NCBI GenBank assembly: GCA_964454335.1 | Contig: CAYVVT010000004.1 | Coordinates: 228,448 to 292,447 of the forward strand | Reading direction: 5' to 3' | Length of the DNA: 64,000 nucleotides | Source: CAYVVT01 sp964454335 | GTDB taxonomy: Bacteria; Fidelibacterota; UBA8477; JABMPR01 | Shown: positions 44,668 to 52,427 of the stretch, in pieces | How positions within the stretch are numbered: position 1 is the first letter of the stretch | Layout: each line of letters begins with the position of its first letter | Program-made: the position numbers and the translations under genes | Notes under the pieces: model-generated | Database searches by the model: none | What the model was told of the DNA's origin: nothing | What the model saw: the letters and a program-made list of their open reading frames with translations, nothing else

Positions 44668-45162
44668 CTACTCAGCGGTTCCCGACAGTCTGCCGCGGCT
44701 GCGTTCCATGGATTGCAGGGCCAGGTAATCATCACCAAATCGCTTCAGGTTGTCCCGTTCGCTATCCCACTGGCCAAAATGACGTTCTTCGTCAGCAACC
44801 AGCTCTTCGAAAAGCTTCTTACTGATGGAGTCCGCGGCCTGGGCACATTCATTGGCCCAGGCGTTGTAGTCCTTGATGCTTCCGGCTTCCATCTCGGCAG
44901 CCTTCTCCAGCATATCCTTGACCTCATGGATGGGCTGAACTTCCTCCGAGGCCTTCAGCTTGATGGTACCCTTGAGGAACAGGATCCGGTCCGCGATCCG
45001 TTCCATATGCAGCATTTCATCGATAGCTGTACGTTTGAAAAGACCCGCCAGGATATCAAAGCCCTGATCATCCAGATGGAAATGGAAATACATGTACTGA
45101 TGGACCGCTGACAGCTCGTCCGCCAGGGCTTGATTCAAAAGCTTAACACTGACATCATTCAT
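44668..45162 (-). CDS. Bacterioferritin-like ferritin
   Basis: 164-residue four-helix ferritin of the bacterioferritin type, for iron oxidation and storage. The ferroxidase ligands can be placed: Glu in 'LADELSAVHQY', E/H in 'AIDEMLHMERI', Glu in 'EMEAGSIKDY', and E/H in 'VADEERHFGQWD'. The Met in the DEMLHM segment is compatible with the heme-binding Met of bacterioferritin. Whether heme is bound here is not certain. It is separate from its neighbours by about 13-19 bp. Confidence 0.9.
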   Translation of the reverse strand: MNDVSVKLLNQALADELSAVHQYMYFHFHLDDQGFDILAGLFKRTAIDEMLHMERIADRILFLKGTIKLKASEEVQPIHEVKDMLEKAAEMEAGSIKDYNAWANECAQAADSISKKLFEELVADEERHFGQWDSERDNLKRFGDDYLALQSMERSRGRLSGTAE

Positions 45163-45174
45163 ATTCTGCTCCCT

Positions 45175-45510
45175 CTATAATTTCTTCTCGGTGTCTGAAT
45201 CTACTGGTTCCCACTGATAGCGGTCAAGTGAAAGCCGGCCACTTTCGCTGAATTTTACCCCCTCCTGCTCCAGCAGTACATGTTGCAACGACGCCCCACC
45301 ACTGCCGTCATCCAGACTGATCCTGCCAGCAGCATTCACCACCCGGAACCAAGGAACGTCATCTGATCTCAGAGCGTGCAGCGCATAACCTACCTGTCTG
45401 GCCTGACCGGGAAAACCTGCCAGCGCAGCGATCTGCCCGTAGGTGGCCACCCGGCCTCTGGGGATCCGGCTGACTGTGGCATAGATCCGCTGGTATCGTT
45501 CTGAGCCCAT
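45175..45510 (-). CDS. Alkyltransferase-like protein (ATL) with replaced active site
   Basis: 111-residue protein of the MGMT/Ogt C-terminal fold. The DNA-binding part 'IPRGRVATYGQIAALAG' and the 'GQARQVGYAL' region are present. The active-site PCHRV motif is PWFRV, with the alkyl-accepting Cys changed to Trp, so it cannot remove alkyl groups. ATL proteins instead recognise O6-alkylguanine and recruit nucleotide excision repair. The Phe at the usual His position is further from the common PWHR form. It lies 2 nt after the DUF1684 lipoprotein gene. Confidence 0.9.
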   Translation of the reverse strand: MGSERYQRIYATVSRIPRGRVATYGQIAALAGFPGQARQVGYALHALRSDDVPWFRVVNAAGRISLDDGSGGASLQHVLLEQEGVKFSESGRLSLDRYQWEPVDSDTEKKL

Positions 45511-45512
45511 GA

Positions 45513-46433
45513 TCAGTGTCCCATTGTATATTCGTAATTCTTCTCGCCGGCCCTGATCTCGACGCTGAGGATATTCTCTTCAGGAGGCAATGGACAGGTG
45601 GCATAGGGTGAGAAAGCGCAGGGCATGTTATAGGATCTGTTGAAATCGATGAGGGTCCGGCCATTCTCATCCGCGGCCGGGATCACCAGAAATCGACCGG
45701 CACCATAGGTCTCGATACCGTTGGTGGCATCGCCGAAGATGATGAACCATTTCTTATCTCCAGGATCGGCCAGGGGGGTCAGGCGATATTTCTGTCCCTC
45801 GATGCTGAATTCAAGAATGCCTGGGACCCGATTCGGTGTCGTGTCACCCAAAACGTTGATGATGTCAATCGTAGTCCCCGAATCCACTGGAATAAGTTCC
45901 GCAGGGATCCTCCAGCTGGGTTCAACAGGAAATAGTTCAGTTCCCTTGAAATCTATTAGGTTCGGGTGTTGCGAATCCTTCAGGCGAATACCGATCCGAT
46001 CACCACGCTGGATGGCGTACCAACTCAGCGAACCCCATTCAAGCACGGTGGGAGCTCCGCTGATATCCTTATCCAGACCGATTTCCCCCACAATGCTGCT
46101 GTCATATTGAATTTCTGTCAGAGGTTTCAGGGTAACACTGTCCGCTTTCAGGTGCAGGATCCCCATTCGGGCCGGAACGCCATCTCCGGGAAAGACCAGG
46201 TCATTCTCAGGATCGCTTCCGAAGTGGTTGTCGCCTTCCTGCAGCCAGAACAAACCCGCCAATGCAAGCCAGCTGTCAGGTTTCGAAAGTGAGGCATTGC
46301 GCTTGCTGTGCCACGCTTCGATCTCAGAAAGATATCCATCTGTAACCGGGACAGGGATTGTCTCAGGCGCGGGTGCTGAACAGGCTATAATAAGACTCAG
46401 TAAGGGTGGTATGATCATCCTGAGTAATCTCAT
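45513..46433 (-). CDS. DUF1684 lipoprotein
   Basis: 306-residue lipoprotein with a signal peptide ending in a lipobox (SLIIACSAP, Cys19). The DUF1684 domain is clear in 'YLSEIEAWHSKRNASL', 'SWLALAGLFWLQEGDNHFGS', and the C-terminal 'MPCAFSPYATCPLPPEENI' segment, which holds two conserved Cys. No known enzymatic function is assigned to DUF1684. It is probably co-transcribed with the ATL gene. Confidence 0.88.
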   Translation of the reverse strand: MRLLRMIIPPLLSLIIACSAPAPETIPVPVTDGYLSEIEAWHSKRNASLSKPDSWLALAGLFWLQEGDNHFGSDPENDLVFPGDGVPARMGILHLKADSVTLKPLTEIQYDSSIVGEIGLDKDISGAPTVLEWGSLSWYAIQRGDRIGIRLKDSQHPNLIDFKGTELFPVEPSWRIPAELIPVDSGTTIDIINVLGDTTPNRVPGILEFSIEGQKYRLTPLADPGDKKWFIIFGDATNGIETYGAGRFLVIPAADENGRTLIDFNRSYNMPCAFSPYATCPLPPEENILSVEIRAGEKNYEYTMGH

Positions 46434-46452
46434 GCTCTCAATTCTCGCTTCT

Positions 46453-46896
46453 TTATGATTTCTTCTTTTCGTTGGCCTTGAAATAGTCAGAAATGATCCT
46501 CTTCAGGGACTTGGGATAGACTTTGCGCGTTGCGTGATGGGGGTGAACCAGTTTGCGGCGGCGGTGCTTCTTTTCTTTCCAGGAATCTTTGACCTTATCC
46601 ACTTTCATGGCGTACACCCGGACCCGGTAGGTCTTACCCCATTTCCTGTATTTGTAGCGGCCGATCTCCCTGGGTTTGACCTTGCCCTTGAGGCCGGCCT
46701 CTTCCCAGGCTTCCATGGCTGCAGATTCCTGGGGGGTCATCTTGGGTTCGATGACGCCCTTGGGAATGACCCAGCGCCCTGAGCGGCGCGTGGAAACCAG
46801 GAACACCTTCTTCTTGTAAACTGGGAGAACAGCCGACTGGTGCTGGGGTCGACGTTTAGAAATAATTCTTTTTTTCTTAGGACGCTTTTTCGGCAC
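46453..46896 (-). CDS. NUDIX hydrolase
   Basis: 147-residue NUDIX pyrophosphohydrolase with 'RRSGRWVIPKGVIEPKMTPQESAAMEAWEEAGL'-type NUDIX box in the stretch near residues 40-70, resembling DIPP-like or bacterial Ap4A-type enzymes. The first Glu of the strict consensus is Met and the Arg is Met, as also seen in close bacterial homologues. The basic N-terminus (PKKRPKKKR) is unusual. The start is uncertain: GTG at 46896 is preferred, overlapping the GNAT end by 20 nt; the ATG at 46977 would give a longer N-terminus with no family match. Confidence 0.82.
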   Translation of the reverse strand: MPKKRPKKKRIISKRRPQHQSAVLPVYKKKVFLVSTRRSGRWVIPKGVIEPKMTPQESAAMEAWEEAGLKGKVKPREIGRYKYRKWGKTYRVRVYAMKVDKVKDSWKEKKHRRRKLVHPHHATRKVYPKSLKRIISDYFKANEKKKS

Positions 46897-47332
46897 CGGG
46901 CTGTTGGATCCTTTTCTGCATGAAGTAGTGTGGTATGCCCACTTCAGTGAATAAATCACCCTCGATCTCATATCCAAGCTTTATGTAGAATCGGTGTGCG
47001 TTCTCACGTGCATGTATCACGATCCAGTTAAAGCCATGATCCATCGACCAGGACTCGAAAGCGTCCAGCAGCTGTCTCCCCAATCCATGGTGCTGATACT
47101 GCTCAGCTACGGCCATCTGTCTCAGTTTTATACGTCCATCCCCCTCTGGTACCCCGAGGACTCAGGCCACCAGTTCCTCCCTGTCAAGCATCACCATATG
47201 GATCTGATCCTTCTCGCCCCTGGTCACGCTGGCGTCCATGATAAGACCCAGGGGTTGACGCAATAAGCGCTGGCGAAGTTCCTTTTCCTGTGCATAAAGA
47301 GGAGAGTCTGTTGTGATTATCCGGATCTCCAT
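46877..47332 (-). pseudogene. GNAT acetyltransferase interrupted by an in-frame TGA
   Basis: A GNAT of about 150 codons read from ATG 47332 to the stop at 46877, but with TGA at 47164-47162. Both parts are in the same frame: the N-terminal 'MEIRIITTDSPLYAQEKELR' and 'IHMVMLDREELVA', then TGA, then 'VLGVPEGDGRIKLRQMAVAE' and the motif A 'QYQHHGLGRQLLD'. The stop sits in the strand where the family usually has a Cys or similar residue, so one base change from TGT, TGC or TGG explains it. It may be a pseudogene, a natural readthrough site or a sequencing error. Confidence 0.85.
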
Positions 47333-47349
47333 CGGGTACCTGGAAGGGA

Positions 47350-47964
47350 TCAGGGCTGAAGCTGCTGCCGAACCTGTTCCTGGATGGTCCCGTCCGTAAT
47401 GTAGCGGTAGAAATCTGTCCCCGGGCATAGGGTCTCGGTATAATCCTTGTGCCCGCGGATGGAATCAGGTGCGACATGGTAAATGGATGCCAGGTAGGCT
47501 GACAGGTCCACGACTGTCTGCAGCTGTGTTTCTGTGAGGATCTGGTGTTCATAATTGCCCATGACACATATCAGGGCGTGCCCCCGGGGATCGTAGCTTG
47601 TGTTGGTGTCACCGGGATATTGAATGGGACGGGCTTCATAGATACGGCCCTGGAGATCGATCATGTAGTGATAGGGAATATCGATCCAATCCTTGTCTGA
47701 TCGACACCAGGCCTGCAGGTTGATCAGGTATTGCACTGGATCCTTCTCTGGAGGAAAATCCTCTCCTCCATGGTGCAGGGTGATGTATTCAATTTCGTGT
47801 TCCGGGATGCTGTCCTGAAGGGCAACCCAGCCCCAGTCTGACCTCAGGACCATTTCCGGAGCGGCATGATGAGACAGAACCTGCGGTTCCACAACCCCTT
47901 CATGCGAACCGGCACAGCCGATGAGGAATAATGTGGCCGTGACGGCCGTGATGTTCTTCCACAT
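47350..47964 (-). CDS. N-acetylmuramoyl-L-alanine amidase-like lipoprotein (PGRP/Ami_2)
   Basis: 204-residue predicted lipoprotein (lipobox LFLIGCAGS, Cys17) with an amidase_2/PGRP domain. Zinc ligands are visible: His in 'ITLHHGGED', His and Cys in 'GHKDYTETLCPG', with 'YHYMIDLQGRIYEARP' and 'LICVMGNYE' as core strands. It would cleave the amide between MurNAc and L-Ala in the periplasm. The stop is 17 nt before the GNAT start, so the genes may share a transcript. Confidence 0.88.
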   Translation of the reverse strand: MWKNITAVTATLFLIGCAGSHEGVVEPQVLSHHAAPEMVLRSDWGWVALQDSIPEHEIEYITLHHGGEDFPPEKDPVQYLINLQAWCRSDKDWIDIPYHYMIDLQGRIYEARPIQYPGDTNTSYDPRGHALICVMGNYEHQILTETQLQTVVDLSAYLASIYHVAPDSIRGHKDYTETLCPGTDFYRYITDGTIQEQVRQQLQP

Positions 47965-47980
47965 GGTTAAATCCTTTCAG

Positions 47981-48580
47981 CTATTTCAGGCCGAGCGGCT
48001 TTCCCTGCTGGAGAAGCTCAAGGGTCTCCACGATACGTTTTTTCCGGGTGGTATCCCGTTTCGCCGAATTGATCCAGCCAAGGTACATGCGCCTTTGTGA
48101 TGGCGACAGCCCTGCAAAATTCTTCCTGGCCTGGGTGTCCTTCTCCAAGGCCCGCTTGAATTCAGGATGGGGCTTGCTGGTATCCACCTGATCAGCAGCC
48201 TGGTCCCATTTACCTGAGTCTTTGGCCTCCTGGATCTTTTCCAACCCGGCGGCAGTCATCTGCCCGCTGTCAATCAGCTCAGTAGCCCAGCGCTTATTCA
48301 ATTCAGACCAGTTGCTCCTTTTGCGCCGGGGAGTGAAACGCTGCATAAAGCGCTGCTCATCAATGCTTTTGCGCATGCCGTCGATCCAGCCAAAACAGAG
48401 CGCCTCCTGAACGGCCTCGGGATGCCTGATGCTGGGTCGGCCACTATCCTTCTTGTAGTACACCAGCCAGACCTCATCCTGTCCGGCGTGATTTTCCAAC
48501 AGCCAGGTACGCCAATCCTCACGTGAAGCAGCATAGGTGTGGTTTGGTGGTAAATTCTTTTGATGCATCTGCTCTGCCAT
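47981..48580 (-). CDS. YdeI/OmdA family protein
   Basis: 199-residue YdeI/OmpD-associated family protein. The signature is 'RPSIRHPEAVQEALCFGWIDGMRKSIDEQRFMQRFTPRRKRSNWSELNKRW' in pieces (residues about 50-100), and the C-terminal part is 'AGLSPSQRRMYLGWINSAKRDTTRKKRI'. It is proposed to protect against certain antimicrobial peptides, but the biochemical role is not settled. It has no signal peptide. Confidence 0.88.
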   Translation of the reverse strand: MAEQMHQKNLPPNHTYAASREDWRTWLLENHAGQDEVWLVYYKKDSGRPSIRHPEAVQEALCFGWIDGMRKSIDEQRFMQRFTPRRKRSNWSELNKRWATELIDSGQMTAAGLEKIQEAKDSGKWDQAADQVDTSKPHPEFKRALEKDTQARKNFAGLSPSQRRMYLGWINSAKRDTTRKKRIVETLELLQQGKPLGLK

Positions 48581-48594
48581 CCTGTTCAGCTGAT

Positions 48595-49275
48595 CTACAG
48601 CATCTCTGGAGGTAGGAGGATGGATATTTTACAGGTTTCGGCGCCACTTTGGACTGACTCAAGGACCTCAACACGAACGGGCCTCTGCAGGATCTCTTCC
48701 CAGATCTGCTTGTAGAATCCTGCACCACAATAACAATAACTTTCCGGTACAGCCGCTTCAGTTGCCGCAACATCGGCAACCCGGGGACAGTGGCAATAAA
48801 GCTGTGCTTTCTTTACGGGATCCTGTTCCTTGAACCAGACTTTCAGGTTCCCACTCTTGGGGATCTTGGTGGCAATGATTCGATTACCCGTCTGCCGACC
48901 GGCGGAACCCATATTGCGTTCCTTGATCTCCAGAATCAGTTCCTGATCAAGCTCCAACACCTTCTCGAGCATGATCTCGAACTGTTCTTGTAAGACCTCC
49001 ATGGCTGCGTCGACACTTCCAGTCAGTTCATAGCTCTGTCGGGCTAATTGGAGACTTTCGGTGGGGTATTGGCAGGCGCAATCGCTCAGAAGCAGGCCAG
49101 CTTTTTCTACACCTAACCTGTCTTCCAGTGCTGTGACAGCCTTCCGTGTCCAGGCTGCAGTAGATAATTCCTCATCATCTGAGTCCAGAAGCGATCCCAA
49201 AAAAGTGTCTCCCACGGAAGCCGCGACACAGGTACTGAATGTTTCACGCCATTGCTGGTCAAATTCTTCGTTCAT
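48595..49275 (-). CDS. Cys-rich protein, DUF6144-like, function unknown
   Basis: 226-residue protein. Cysteine pairs are concentrated in 'LLLSDCACQYP', 'LYCHCPRV' and 'ESYCYCGAGFYKQIWEEIL', and the closing part 'VRVEVLESVQSG..CKISI' resembles V4R/DUF6144-type proteins that may bind metal or thiol ligands. The domain call is tentative. No signal peptide is present. It lies 14 nt before the YdeI gene in the direction of transcription. Confidence 0.6.
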   Translation of the reverse strand: MNEEFDQQWRETFSTCVAASVGDTFLGSLLDSDDEELSTAAWTRKAVTALEDRLGVEKAGLLLSDCACQYPTESLQLARQSYELTGSVDAAMEVLQEQFEIMLEKVLELDQELILEIKERNMGSAGRQTGNRIIATKIPKSGNLKVWFKEQDPVKKAQLYCHCPRVADVAATEAAVPESYCYCGAGFYKQIWEEILQRPVRVEVLESVQSGAETCKISILLPPEML

Positions 49276-49309
49276 GCTATCCTCCCCGCTTACCGGAAGC
49301 TACAAATGC

Positions 49310-49852
49310 CTATCTGCGCTGCAAAGGCCGGTTCACAAAGAAATGGAATGAGAGATACGCAAGAAGCCCTAACAGCAGGGTGACGGGAAGCTTAAGCTCC
49401 AGTATAGCCCCCCGATGGACAGCCCTGCGTCCCTCGCTGGCGGATAGTGCCATGGATTCGAATACGGAAGGGATCTCCTGCCCGTTTTCCTGAAGAATGC
49501 CAATGAGATCCTGCATGCTCCTGTAGCGGACGATCTTAAGGTATTCCCATTCCTGGGTTCCCTGGAAATATGATCTACGCAAAGTGATGACGGGATAACA
49601 ACCTCGTTTCAGATCGTATGGATAGGCTTGTCCCTCTCCTGAGAGCAGAAAGAGTTCTCCCGTCTCGAACACCTGGGTGGAAACAAGATTGATGGGCAGG
49701 CTCTTCAACTGTTCCGGATCCACTTGTTCAACAACTGGCTCACGTCCCAGGACACGGCCGTCGTGCCAGGCGTAGAATACCACCATGAATACCAGCAGCA
49801 CAACAATGATGGCAATCAGACGTGGAATGGTATGTTTTTTTCTCAGCTTCAA
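49310..49852 (-). CDS. Hypothetical membrane protein
   Basis: 180-residue protein that I do not recognise. It has a membrane segment at about residues 10-28 ('LIAIIVVLLVFMVVFYAW'), a soluble middle of about 110 residues with a 'YPVITLRRSYFQGTQEWEYL' region, and a second hydrophobic segment near the C-terminus ('LLLGLLAYLSFHFFVN'). The start is TTG at 49852, overlapping the stop of the epimerase gene as TTGA, so its translation is coupled. Confidence 0.6.
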   Translation of the reverse strand: MKLRKKHTIPRLIAIIVVLLVFMVVFYAWHDGRVLGREPVVEQVDPEQLKSLPINLVSTQVFETGELFLLSGEGQAYPYDLKRGCYPVITLRRSYFQGTQEWEYLKIVRYRSMQDLIGILQENGQEIPSVFESMALSASEGRRAVHRGAILELKLPVTLLLGLLAYLSFHFFVNRPLQRR

Positions 49853-50760
49853 GCCTTTGAACGTTCCGGTGTGAACAATCTATCGAATGAATCCTTCAAC
49901 CTGGGATAATGAAAGTCAAATCCAGCATTTTTCAGGACCAGGGGCTCGACCCTGGCGCTGCTCAGCACCATTTCCCTGATCATCAATCCACCGAAGGTCC
50001 TGAGAATCCCGGCGGGTGCCCGAAACATTACTGGCCGTCTGAGTGTTTGACCCAGCAACTTTGAGAACTCCCTGTTGGTCACCGGTTCTGGTGAGGTCAG
50101 ATTGACGGCACCAGAGATCTCCCTATTCCCCAATATAAATTCTATTGCCCTGATTTGGTCGTGGATATCTATCCAGCTTTGGATCTGCTGGCCGGAACCC
50201 AACACCGCTCCAAGTCCCCAGCGGAAAAAGGGCAGTATGGTACGCAGCAATCCGCCATCTTTACTCAACACCAAACCTGATCGCAGAAAGATCACGCGCA
50301 TCCCGGCTGCGTATGCGGGCTGCGCCCCAGCTTCCCACCGGGAACAGACATCCGCCAGGAAGCCGGTACCAGCTCGGGCGGTTTCGTCCAGCCGGGTATC
50401 ATCCCGGTCGCCATATATACCAATTGCCGAGGCTGAGATCAGGGTGTCCGGCCGATGCTTCAGTTTTGACAGAGTATTCGCCAGCAGCTGGGTTCCGGCC
50501 TCTCGGCTCTGGAGGATTTGCTGCCGATATTTCAGTGTCCATGGAAAGCGCGCCAGGGGTGCACCTGCCAGATGGATGGCTGCATCGATCTGCAATGTAT
50601 CCGGGATGTGGATCAGCTGTTTGTCTATGTTCCAGCTGGCTTCCGGTCCGGAGGGTCGTTCTCGCCGGACCAGCGGGATGATCCGGTGGCCTTTCAGCCT
50701 GAGATATTCCGTGAGGCTGGTGCCAATGAGCCCGGTGGCACCCGTCAGCAGAATGTTCAA
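49849..50760 (-). CDS. TIGR01777-type NAD(P)-binding epimerase (YfcH-like)
   Basis: 303-residue atypical SDR of the TIGR01777/YfcH group. It begins 'MNILLTGATGLIGTSL' (NAD-binding G-x-x-G-x-x-G), has 'IHLAGAPL', 'LISASAIGIYGDRDD', and a DUF1731-type C-terminal segment ('PVMFRAPAGILRTFGG'). The start TTG at 50760 overlaps the TGA of the preceding YrdB-like gene; a longer reading frame upstream runs through that gene and is not supported. The substrate is unknown. Confidence 0.9.
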   Translation of the reverse strand: MNILLTGATGLIGTSLTEYLRLKGHRIIPLVRRERPSGPEASWNIDKQLIHIPDTLQIDAAIHLAGAPLARFPWTLKYRQQILQSREAGTQLLANTLSKLKHRPDTLISASAIGIYGDRDDTRLDETARAGTGFLADVCSRWEAGAQPAYAAGMRVIFLRSGLVLSKDGGLLRTILPFFRWGLGAVLGSGQQIQSWIDIHDQIRAIEFILGNREISGAVNLTSPEPVTNREFSKLLGQTLRRPVMFRAPAGILRTFGGLMIREMVLSSARVEPLVLKNAGFDFHYPRLKDSFDRLFTPERSKA

Positions 50761-51152
50761 GCCTGCATTTCCCCGGATGGTTTCTTCTCCACCAGCCAGA
50801 CAATGCGTCGCCAGTAGGCCAGGTAGTGGATGATGAGCAAAATCCCGAAATAGCGACTGTAACTGATGAGTCCCAGACTGCCTAGGCTCCACATGGCCCA
50901 GGTAAACAGGATCAGCTCGATAAACAGTCGCAGCAGGCCGGGGATGGGTATGGGGGCCTTGCCAGAGCGGCTTGGATCCCCGGGCACATTGAAGAGGGTC
51001 CAGATGAGGATGAAGACTGCAATAGCGGCTGCGCCCCACAGGAGATTGCCCCTCTGCAGCCCCCAGAGACCGACCGATAACAGCCCCGCCAGCTCCAGCA
51101 GGAAGCGCAAGGCTCCGTTCAGGAGATTCATTTGTGGTGGATCATTGGCCAT
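50757..51152 (-). CDS. YrdB/DUF2568-like membrane protein
   Basis: 131-residue membrane protein with four predicted transmembrane helices. It resembles YrdB/DUF2568 ('GALRFLLELAGLLSVGLWGL', 'WTLFNVPGDPSRSGKAP'), small proteins of unknown role. The start was placed at ATG 51152, overlapping the phosphorylase gene by 11 nt; ATG 51131 is possible. The stop overlaps the start of the epimerase gene as TTGA. Confidence 0.75.
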   Translation of the reverse strand: MANDPPQMNLLNGALRFLLELAGLLSVGLWGLQRGNLLWGAAAIAVFILIWTLFNVPGDPSRSGKAPIPIPGLLRLFIELILFTWAMWSLGSLGLISYSRYFGILLIIHYLAYWRRIVWLVEKKPSGEMQA

Positions 51153-51894
51153 ATTGTACCAGGGTGCTTGTGATGATCTCCAGGCCTTTTTCAAAACCTT
51201 CTTTTATTGCCGGGTGCTCCAGGCTGCGATACGAATGGTCCTCGTCGCTACTTGAGGTGACGTTGTCTGTGCAGAAGAAGAGTGCTGCCACCTGCAGGCC
51301 AAGTTCGATCCCGGCAACAGCGGCAGCAGAACATTCACATTCCACCGCCACTACCAGTTCCCTGTAGGTCTGATAGATATTGTCTCCCTGCCGATATGAC
51401 GCGTCTGTGGAATACACGATCCCTGGATGGAAGGTGTATGGATACTGCAAGGCTGTCTGGCGCAGACTGAAGGTCAGGTCCACATCGCACACTGCCGGAA
51501 AGGCTTCCGGCGCATAGTAGTAGGACGCCCCTTCGCCGCGAACTGCTCCGGCCGGGATCACCAGCTCCCCGACCTGCAGATCAGGCGCGACCCCACCACA
51601 GGCCCCGAACAGAACAACCCGTCGTCCCCCGTTGGAACAGATCATTTCCAGGGCGTTCACCGTGGCCGGTGCACCCATTCCGCAGTAGACGAGTGTGAAG
51701 TCCTGCTCCCCGATATTGAAATCATATATCTCGCGGTCAGTGGTGACATCCATGGGGATCTGTTTGGCTGCCAGCAGGCGTATCATCTCGTTGAGGTAGC
51801 TCTGCCGGCCGAAGGGCAGCAGGATAACAGATTCCCGGCATTCGAAATCCGGATTATTGGCCTGTTCGAAGGCGCGCTGGGGGGCTGTATTCAT
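51142..51894 (-). CDS. Purine/uridine nucleoside phosphorylase family protein
   Basis: 250-residue PNP_UDP_1 family member. Phosphate- and base-binding features are 'VYCGMGAPATVNALEMICSNGGRRVVLFGACGG', read in parts, and the ribose-binding 'VVAVECECSAAAVAGIELG' region. The usual specificity residues do not decide between purine and uridine substrates. It probably serves nucleoside salvage. The preceding strand is convergent with no gene for ~90 bp. Confidence 0.87.
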   Translation of the reverse strand: MNTAPQRAFEQANNPDFECRESVILLPFGRQSYLNEMIRLLAAKQIPMDVTTDREIYDFNIGEQDFTLVYCGMGAPATVNALEMICSNGGRRVVLFGACGGVAPDLQVGELVIPAGAVRGEGASYYYAPEAFPAVCDVDLTFSLRQTALQYPYTFHPGIVYSTDASYRQGDNIYQTYRELVVAVECECSAAAVAGIELGLQVAALFFCTDNVTSSSDEDHSYRSLEHPAIKEGFEKGLEIITSTLVQYGQ

Positions 51895-51985
51895 TTTCCT
51901 CCTCCAATACGGGATTATAGCGTTTTGAAATGACTATGGAAGACAGAATCCATCTGCAATTCAGTTACAATCCCGGCCACGATCA

Positions 51986-52396
51986 TCATGATGTAATATC
52001 GAATTTGCTTCGCAATCGCTCGGGGGGAACAAGACACTCGTTCCGCTCCCCGAATACCCTGCTGCGGTTCCTGGCAACAAAGCTGTATATCAAGTCCCGC
52101 CAGTGCTGCGGGACCAGGTATCCTAAGCCGACGATCGTCCAGAAGCCCCCAACACCCAGACATATGCGAATGATGGCCTCTGACTGAGTGTATATACCGT
52201 CTTGGCTGGATAGTACGATGGATTCACTGTCAGGCCGATAATCCCGTTGATCGAAGAATTCGATGGATTCCCGAGACTGGAGTGAGCTGCAGCGGAATCT
52301 ATCCTCACGATCATGGCTCAGGACCAGCTTCACCGCCCAAGAACACAGGTAACAGTAGCCGTCAAAGAAGATGATGCTTCTCTGTTTTAGAGTCAT
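51986..52396 (-). CDS. DCC-family thiol-disulfide oxidoreductase (DUF393)
   Basis: 136-residue DUF393/DCC protein with the motif 'FFDGYCYLCSWAV' (DGxCxLC). The remainder is the short alpha-helical DUF393 fold, with 'FRCSSLQSRESIEFF' and 'YRPDSESIVL'. It may act as a thiol-disulfide oxidoreductase, but the substrate is unknown. The start could also be TTG at 52405, three codons upstream. Confidence 0.85.
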   Translation of the reverse strand: MTLKQRSIIFFDGYCYLCSWAVKLVLSHDREDRFRCSSLQSRESIEFFDQRDYRPDSESIVLSSQDGIYTQSEAIIRICLGVGGFWTIVGLGYLVPQHWRDLIYSFVARNRSRVFGERNECLVPPERLRSKFDITS

Positions 52397-52427
52397 ACCG
52401 TCCAAGGACCCGCGGGGATCTACGGGC

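Noticed and set aside
47162..47164. Selenocysteine recoding at the GNAT TGA
   Set aside because: No SECIS-like hairpin is apparent just downstream, TGA is used widely as a stop in neighbouring genes, and a Sec in a GNAT strand is not expected.
49849..51039. Longer epimerase reading to 51039
   Set aside because: The added ~90 residues lie inside the YrdB-like gene in another frame and match nothing; TTG at 50760 gives the normal family start.
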